From positions 1 through 37,500 of the forward strand of contig NW_027437487.1 in the NCBI RefSeq assembly GCF_964204645.1: 37,500 bases of DNA, read 5' to 3'. Below are positions 30,346 to 37,500 of this stretch, one piece after another. The position numbers were made by a program, and so were the translations under genes. The notes under the pieces were generated by a model that was given only the letters and a program-made list of their open reading frames with translations, was not told where the DNA came from and did not search any database. Numbering within the stretch: position 1 is the stretch's first letter; each line of letters starts with the position of its first letter. Source of the stretch: Tubulanus polymorphus. Its lineage: Eukaryota > Nemertea > Palaeonemertea > Tubulaniformes > Tubulanidae.

Positions 30346-30992
30346 CAGACTGGTATAGATTGAGCATTGATTCTGACTCAATTTTTGAAAAATGACTTAG
30401 GCAATTATCCAAGGCGTCTGACGTAACTGATATGAAATGCGCTCGCGGGAAGAGCTCTGGACGGTAAAGTTATTAGTTGTAAGTCGATTTGAAAATGAAC
30501 CTGTCACCTCTCTAGGACTGGAGATGACTTGTTATCGATGTTAGGATGATCAGCTCTCCAAACCCGGACAACGCTAAGAGTTCGTTCGTTCACACGGGTA
30601 GCGTTCAATAACGCGTCACACATTCGTCGCCGTTTTTATTCCAGTCTCGAGGGCGGTAATATAGCAGATGGAAAGATTCAAAGTGTTCGAGGTGACGGGG
30701 TAAATATTCCAGCTCAAATTATTCAAATCGTAATGTAAAAATGTGAAACTTCGTGGAGTCAGTATCCGCGCTAAGAGCCGGGCTCAGACAACTGCCGGCG
30801 ACTATCGTAGATTAAACTCAGATCGAATTCAGCGATAATCGCCGACCAGTTGTTATCGGTCGTAACGTTTATTCCATTAACTCTCCATCTATTTAGTGGC
30901 ATTATTGTGAGAGAAAAATTAAAATCATAATTAAGATGGGTTACCAGTTACCAGAAAAAGCTCTAACATCGATCAACCGTTTTTAGTATTCT
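30346..30992. other. No feature recognised
   Basis: No supported exon or repeat apart from weak similarity to the tail of E near 30350. Confidence 0.4.
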
Positions 30993-31103
30993 GGGTCCAG
31001 TTCCACAGATTCTGAGTTAAGGTTTAACTCTGAGTTAACTCGTTGAAAATGAACTCACTTTAACTCAGAGTTAACACTAACTCACAACTGTGGAACTGGG
31101 CCC
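30993..31103. mobile_element. Family B element, best complete copy
   Basis: GGGTCCAGTTCCACAG at the left is the inverse of CTGTGGAACTGGGCCC at the right, with one mismatch. Inside, GAGTTAAGGTTTAACTCTGA and TTAACTCAGAGTTAACAC extend the foldback almost to the centre (about 111 bp). No open frame. A small palindromic non-autonomous DNA element is the simplest reading. The flanks do not show an obvious target duplication. Confidence 0.8.
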
Positions 31104-31144
31104 TGGCGTTTATTTCCGCGTGGTTCGTCCTTCAATAAAACTAC

Positions 31145-31265
31145 AGTATTCATACAATAATTTGTCCTCGGCCAAAGATGTAAAGGTCTTGAGTAAAAGG
31201 TTAGATATATTTGAGCAACGTTTCGGCTAAAAACGGCCATCATCCGCAGAAAATAGTCTTTTCAT
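31145..31265 (-). repeat. Dispersed repeat family Z, minus-strand copy
   Basis: On the minus strand GCGGATGATGGCCGTTTTTA leads to GCCGAAACGTTGCTCAAATA and TATCTAACC. It matches the 5' half of the copy at 20615. The CTGATGA of that copy is CGGATGA here. GGC and GCC directly before GAAA can pair. Confidence 0.65.
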
Positions 31266-31420
31266 CGATAATTTGCACTCAATAATGTCCCGGAGAAGTG
31301 TATTGTAGTTTCTAGGAGACCAACACCTATAAACCTACAGAAGGCATATCCTTCTCTTTCATTCTTTCACCGTCAGATTTCCTCGTTCTTTTCCGCTCAT
31401 ACATCAATATAAAAGGGTTT

Positions 31421-31810
31421 GTGTTTTACGGTAATATCCGCCTGGTTGTGATCGGAGCCGAACGCGGTCACGTCGACGTTTCCGCGCACGACTTCAAGTC
31501 ACATCGAGCTTCACACGTTCGGGTCAATAATCCTCATCATAAAAACCAAAGAACCGCTGTTAACTCCGTAGCGTTCGACCGGATAGGACCGCAGATTGAA
31601 AGCCGCGTTGCCGAATCGATTCAAACTATCTGTAGATTAATTGGTTTGATATTGCGCCAGTCAGGGCCAGTGATAAAACAATCCGTGTGTAAAATAACGC
31701 CTTCAGCATTCAGTCGTATACCGACCAAGTTCAACGCGGAAATAACAACAACCACACGAGCCAAATTTCCAGTTATTAAGATTAATATAATTCTTCTCAA
31801 GTTGTTGTAA
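31421..31810 (+). CDS. Unrecognised 129-codon open frame
   Basis: The longest open frame not caused by a simple repeat, apart from the 27-kb region. The apparent start is GTG; the stop is TAA at 31808. Content is basic, with alternating hydrophobic residues towards the C-terminus (RVAESIQTICRLIGLILRQS). No motif or family is recognised. Sequence codes openly on both strands over part of it, so direction is uncertain. A chance frame or transposon remnant remains likely. Confidence 0.2.
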   Translation: MFYGNIRLVVIGAERGHVDVSAHDFKSHRASHVRVNNPHHKNQRTAVNSVAFDRIGPQIESRVAESIQTICRLIGLILRQSGPVIKQSVCKITPSAFSRIPTKFNAEITTTTRAKFPVIKINIILLKLL

Positions 31811-32256
31811 TCGAGAGATCTAAGATGTTGATTATTCGGTGTCATTTCAGCATTTTATTCTTGTCTTCATTCAGTTTGTCAGCCCACCAGGTGGTGGTGT
31901 TAGTTTAGTTCAGGAAAACATTCCCTGCGCCGAGTCGCTGTCACAAAAAGATGTTTATGGAATCGAATTGCCATTACACCCGTTTCCGTGAGAGTTTCAA
32001 ATGAGTTTTTTTATTTTTGCTTTTCAATTCAGAATTCAGTCGAAACGTCACTAGATTTTATCTTATCATATTCTGTTTATAGACAGTCATTTTATGTGCT
32101 GAAACAAACCGAGATAAAAGGTTCGATTTGACCTCGATATCGACCTCGACTTTCGCCACGAATTATACGATCAATGAATCGCTATAACTATCTACGTATT
32201 GGAGTCGATCTCTAGCTGTTCGAAGGTCGCAGTGAACGGAACAGCACGACATTTAA
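31811..32256. other. No feature recognised
   Basis: No supported gene or shared repeat. Confidence 0.4.
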
Positions 32257-32400
32257 CACGACAGAAATATAATAATAATAATAATAATAATTTATTTTCG
32301 TAAACCGGTTACGAGGTATCCAGTGCAAGCCAACAGGCTGTACATAAAACTAAGGCGCTGGAACCTTGTGCAGAGTGCAGGGGAATGTGCAGTGATACTT
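32257..32400 (-). mobile_element. LINE-like 3' end, probable
   Basis: Read on the minus strand, CTGTTGGCTTGCACTGGATA, CCTCGTAACCGGTTTACG, AAAATAAATTATTATTATTA: unique sequence followed by AATAAA and a TTA-repeat tail (32267-32292 on the plus strand). This order is typical of non-LTR retrotransposon 3' ends. Nothing coding remains. Confidence 0.45.
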
Positions 32401-32451
32401 ATAAATAATGCTATTAATAATCTTAATGCTAACAATAATAATTATGCTAAT

Positions 32452-32556
<105 letters not shown>

Positions 32557-33391
32557 CAAAACAACACTGAAGTGATTAAAATTTAGAGAATGAAAACGTA
32601 ACAAAATATATATATGCATCAACTATTTACAATACTATATATACTATTGGAGGGATCTATATACATCTAAGCCGGTCTTGATGAATTTAGCTAATTTGAC
32701 CGCTGGGTTTTTCAGAATATCGAGGGTATTAAAGGTATTCAAATTCAAATAGTTTTTGCGGTGTTCGTTGAGTAAGGTACAGTCAAACAGAAAATGGTAT
32801 TCTTCATTAAGACGCGCGTTAGCGGGAATTAAACGAACTAGCGATCTTCTACTCGCCGCTATTGCTTACACAACGTTAATGAACGAACCACTTCAGCGTA
32901 GTTTGCAGCCTTAATATGATATCACCCAGTTAAATACCAGACTTCATCATCGACTAAACTCTTAAGGAAGGCAGCGGGTATTCAAACTAGTAGCAATCAC
33001 GCGGATTTTCGCGTCCAAACCTCAAGGGAATATAATGATCCGTACACAAATCGATAGATCATATATTTCGTTGACATTTTCGTCAAACGAAATAGTTCTG
33101 AAGACGTGAACTGGAGAAGGAAGCAATTGACATTTCACTAAGAGATATCCCCGCGGGTACAACTGATCATTAATCCACGCAATTTCAAGCAAAGCGATCG
33201 CGTCGCTAATATCTAAATCATAGACTTAAAAACTGAGAGATCATTTAACTTGATGTACTTTTTAAGCGACTTGGTAGATTTCTTCGGTCTTTAACGAAAA
33301 GACCGCTCAATTTTTGTCGTAGTTTTATAGACTGGTCAATTCTTTTCGCCATTTCAAAGACTTATGGTCAATTTTCGTCACCTAAAAGTCT
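32557..33391. other. No feature recognised
   Basis: No supported gene or shared repeat. Confidence 0.4.
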
Positions 33392-33531
33392 GGGGCCGGT
33401 TGCATAGGCATGGCTTAGACTTAAGACCAGTCTAAGACCAACTTAGTTCAATAGCCAATCTAACAGCTTAAGACCAGTCTTAAGATTTAAAACTACTTTT
33501 GGACTTAAGTCACGACTGTGCAACAGGCCCC
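33392..33531 (+). mobile_element. Family A element, reference copy
   Basis: The left end GGGGCCGGTTGCATAGGCAT and the right end CGACTGTGCAACAGGCCCC are inverted repeats with about four mismatches in 21. Internal order: GGCTTAGACTTAAGACCAG, ACTTAGTTCAATAG, CCAATCTAACAGCTTAAGAC, CAGTCTTAAGATTTAAAACT, TGGACTTAAGTC. At 140 bp with no coding capacity it is a MITE-like element. I could not find a convincing target duplication (AGTCT to the left, TGGTCT to the right). Confidence 0.8.
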
Positions 33532-34115
33532 TGGTCTATCTTTTTCATATCCCTTGCAACTCATTTCTAGATTAAAAATGACTAAAAAGTTGAATTTTCA
33601 ATGATAACGCTTTTTATTGCACCATCGCTAAATACACAATTGAAAGTTAATCAGTATTCTCTTTATTGCCTATCGAGCGTGCAAATGAACATTCAAGAGC
33701 CGAGAATGTTTGCATAATTGTACAACGATGAACATGAAATTATTTGAAATTTGAATGCGGATTTCCCTGTACTGTTCAGAAAATTTGAATAATTCAAATG
33801 CAGTTTACAAGTACTATTTATGTTGGAATACAATTTCCATAATAGAAAATTTGAATATAATCAAAAATGCAGTTTCCATGGACTTTTAGACAGTTGAATA
33901 TGATTTTAGAATCGAAGTTGGTTCGAGTTAACTGTTGTACAAATACCATAGTTGCAATGCGATCATTATGCCAGCCATCCACCAGCTTATCAACAACTTT
34001 TCAGCGACTCAGAGAGTATTTCATTGGTCATTTAACTTTTCTTTTAGATTTGTGGGTTTGATTAATCTTCATCTAATCTTCATCTAATTACGTCTGATTG
34101 AACGGGCCATTCTTC
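33532..34115. other. No gene; degenerate tandem of about 60 bp
   Basis: AAATTTGAATGCGGATTTCC, AAAATTTGAATAATTCAAATGC and AAAATTTGAATATAATC recur at about 33746, 33780 and 33845, followed by ATGCAGTTT-like words. This is a loose, old tandem structure. Confidence 0.4.
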
Positions 34116-34145
34116 GAGAAGAGAGAGAGAGAGAGAGAGAGAGAA
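34116..34145. repeat. GA microsatellite
   Basis: About a dozen GA units ending in GAAAAACC. Confidence 0.95.
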
Positions 34146-36169
34146 AAACCAAAATAAAGTCTATGAATAGAAGCATTTTTTCGTTTCTAGTTTATCTGGA
34201 ATGAACCCACGTAGTCGCTGTTAGCGCGGGCGGAATACGTAGACAAACTTGAAGCAGAAAATCTATTAAAAACAACGAAACGTTTCGAGAATTCCGAAGT
34301 TTGTACAGGTTGCCAGTTGTTCAAGGATAAATAACAGTGATGACTGCGCCTGCTTGTCAACTCCTATTAGAACCAGTCAGCAGATACACACAACGCGTCA
34401 GTTCAGTGGCAGATCCCACCTTATCGTCTGCCAGCAAAATGATATAACGCTTTTTGTTGTTACACTTAAAGAATCTCTGGAAACGTCGGAAATTTAAAAA
34501 TATTAAAACGCCGCCGATCCGTGAGAGAGAAAGTAAACAATTTATTTAGCGTCGATGAACTGTGAAAAAAAGGATGAGAATAAACGTTGAAAGGATCAGA
34601 ACTTGAAGGAAGAGATGATAGAGCTATATTTGAAAGAGTTATTTGTAATGATGATGATATAAAACACCAATGGTAGGTGATGAACGGGGGTTTGCTGCGT
34701 TACGTCCATCGATGAAACACCCACAGTTCACGGTGCAAGGATGATATAAGATCCCACACTCGCCATGAAAAATAAAGTCCAAGATGTTTCCTGATAAAAA
34801 GGTTACGACGTTTCGTAAGTTCTGGGGTTCGGAAAAAAAGAAACGGTGGTAATCACTGAAAAATTAGCGGCGTCAAAGTTCACCAGTCGGGTTCCATCCT
34901 CGGCGTTCGAAGAAATAATGCTTTTTGAGTGAGTGTAAAATTAGGTTTTAACGATCTTTGTTCTAACTTTATAAGGACAACCTCGATGTAAAGCCAGGAG
35001 TTTGAACCTCGAGACCACCCTCTAAAAATACACCTTATAGAACCATCGTCTTTTATCATATTAACATCTTGATTCTTAATAGATAAATTTAGTTAATTTT
35101 TTCTCTTTGAAATTCCTAAATACCGGGTTCTATTCTTATTTTCATCTGTTCTATTCTGATACATATGTATATCGATTCGAAGCGCCGATGAAACCGACTT
35201 TCATATATTTTCAAGATGCATTCACGTGGTAATTCTGTCATCGCATTGTCCGCTCGCGAGTCAGTGCACTGTCGTTACACAACACCCGCGAACCAACACA
35301 AAACAGCGACACGACAATAAAAATATTTTCCAAAGCAACCTGTTGTTCTGTTCCCTCGACGCGTGTAACAGATTTTCCGTTGGATAAGATCGATAAGAGA
35401 CTGTTTTATCGGAGAGATGAAAAAATTAGAAAATCACGAAAAATGTTCCCCGATGTGAAAAACAGATTAAAATGCGCATTGGTGAAGCATATTTATTCGG
35501 TTTCCGCGTATCTCCACCGCGTTCGCGTTATCCTCACCTTATCAGCTATAGCGTGTGACTTCGGGCTCAAACGGGTATTAAAATCGTTAAAACACTTGAG
35601 AATTTAACAGATGAAACTGATGTTCCGAAGCTCTTCAAAACTGGACGAATGACAGAGGAATTTATTGGCGATATTTCATATCAGTTTATTAGCCAGAGAC
35701 GCGCTGGCGCGAACTGACTGCTCAACAGATGTTCGTTGCGCAAAGCAAACACTACAGCCATTTCCATAAAGCTAGTTTTGTCGGTTGACATCAGTCGGCT
35801 GAGCTGCGATTATATGAAATCACTCTCGCGATGGTGATGGACGTAACTCTGCCGCTGTAAAGGATTTCTTCTGTCGCTTCGTTCACGGGTGAGTCGACAA
35901 TTTCGTGTGCAGATTTAGAGGGTGGTTTCGAACCCCGCGGTTGTCATTTCGATCGAAGGTAGAGTTCGATAAAGATATTTACAGCCGGTAAATGTGACAC
36001 TCATCCTCTCGGCACTTGCGCACTATGTTCGGATATATTTCTTCAAGAGCATCTTTAAATCTGGGGGTCTGTAGTAAAAAGTACCTTTTTTCTTCTTACC
36101 CGGTATTCCGACTTTTCTACCCTTGAATTTCTATGATAATACAGTAAACCTCAGGGTCTACTAACCCAG
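34146..36169. other. No gene recognised in 2 kb
   Basis: No named repeat was found. The plus frame 35380-35607 starts at TTG and is basic and unrecognised. A minus-strand GGTTCGAAACC at about 35927-35937 matches a Pol III B box, but no A box was found. GAGACCACCCTCTAAA near 35010 is the near-inverse of TTTAGAGGGTGGTTTC near 35918, which may be chance. Confidence 0.4.
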
Positions 36170-36245
36170 TCCTGTTAGTGGTTGTTTCCGCTGGTGCTCT
36201 TCAGCGCTCTACGATCCTTTGGTAACATCTCAGACAGTATGGCTT
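36170..36245 (+). repeat. Dispersed repeat family C, diverged copy 3
   Basis: CCCAGTCCTGTTAGTGGTTG then TTTCCGCTGGTGCTCTTCAG and TAACATCTCAGACAG. The first 20 bases match copies 1 and 2 well; the rest only loosely. Confidence 0.5.
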
Positions 36246-36741
36246 TCGGTGAAACTTACTCGTGGCCAGCTCTGATTTTTTTACAAACTCAGTAAAAAAA
36301 TAAATGGATAAAATCCTTTACTTTGGTTTTCTGACGTATTTTCGTATTTATTGTATTAGACTTTAAGGTTAACTCAGACCAATTTAGCCGGTCCCGCTTT
36401 CAACGAGTATTGTGATGTTTACCGGACACGACCACGTGCCAGGCCGATTTGCGATGGAATTCTATTTTCTTTCAAACGATAATAAACCTCGACAGAAGAC
36501 AGTGCGAACTCGCGCGGGTTTTACATCAACACGTCTCACTTAACGATCCAGCATCTGAAGTTGAAATTTCTACGAAGCTAATTTCGTTTTGTTGATGTAG
36601 GCGGTCTGACTTCTGCGGCGCTGGCTAAAATTTCATCGAACAGTGAGAAAGACAATATGTCGCAATCTTACATCGATTATCAGTCAGAATATCCGAAGCC
36701 ATTCTGATCAGTAAAAGTATGAAAAATAAATACAGAACGTC
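36246..36741. other. No feature recognised
   Basis: No supported gene or shared repeat. Confidence 0.4.

Positions 36742-37500
<759 letters not shown>

Noticed and set aside
35010-35935. Inverted 16-bp match as termini of a 0.9-kb element
   Set aside because: One mismatch in 16 bases is expected several times by chance in this window, and the similarity stops there with no target duplication.

Overview
This window looks like intergenic or intronic DNA of a eukaryote, most likely a marine invertebrate. A mollusc or other lophotrochozoan is my guess, at low confidence. The reasons are the AT-rich base composition with CpG not obviously depleted, the lack of any long open reading frame or bacterial-style gene packing, many microsatellites, and several families of short dispersed elements with inverted termini. 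No complete gene can be supported. The best protein-coding candidate is one internal exon on the minus strand at 22755-23015, which has a good acceptor and donor and is open throughout in phase 0. Four further unrecognised open stretches (about 2457-2669, 27128-27432, 28798-29127, 31421-31810) are listed at low confidence.

Almost everything else is repeat sequence. I label the dispersed families by letter for this answer only. A: termini like GGGGCCGGTTGCATAG, with a core around CCAATCTAACAACTTAAGACC. B: termini like GGGTCCAGTTCCACAG. C: CCAGTCCTGTAAGTGGTTG. D: GCGGCCGGTCGGGT. E: a stretch of about 190 bp containing GCCACAGCATC. F: units of 105-135 bp starting TTTCGATTGG. X: units containing CTTCAGGAATACTG. 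Z: units containing GCCGAAACGTTG. There is also one intact 355-bp element with CAGGGGCGGATCCAG termini and a 5-bp target duplication.

Layout. 0-6 kb: mostly featureless, with copies of A, C, D, E and Z. 6.2-8.6 kb: a long CT tract, four F units with an inverted-repeat element between the first two, and a LINE-like 3' tail. 8.6-10.1 kb: the CAGGGG element and a GC-rich 45-bp minisatellite. 11.9-13.4 kb: a 49-bp minisatellite and a palindrome of X units. 15.9-18.3 kb: CCA microsatellite, copies of A and D. 18.8-20.8 kb: a near-perfect palindrome with 82-nt arms, X units, then Z and B copies. 21.9-22.5 kb: 14-bp and 50-bp tandem arrays and a TAA tract. 22.7-23.0 kb: the candidate exon. 23.9-26.2 kb: a cluster of A copies and a tRNA-derived SINE. 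28-31.3 kb: two tandem arrays built from B, one intact B element, and copies of E and Z. 32-37.5 kb: LINE-like tail, AAT/ATT tract, the best A element, GA and TA tracts.

The main theme is that short palindromic elements here repeatedly turn into tandem arrays: the core of X/palindrome into the 49-bp minisatellite, B into 40-45 bp arrays at two places, and A into a 47-bp array. I found no CRISPR, operon, defence system or other accessory system.
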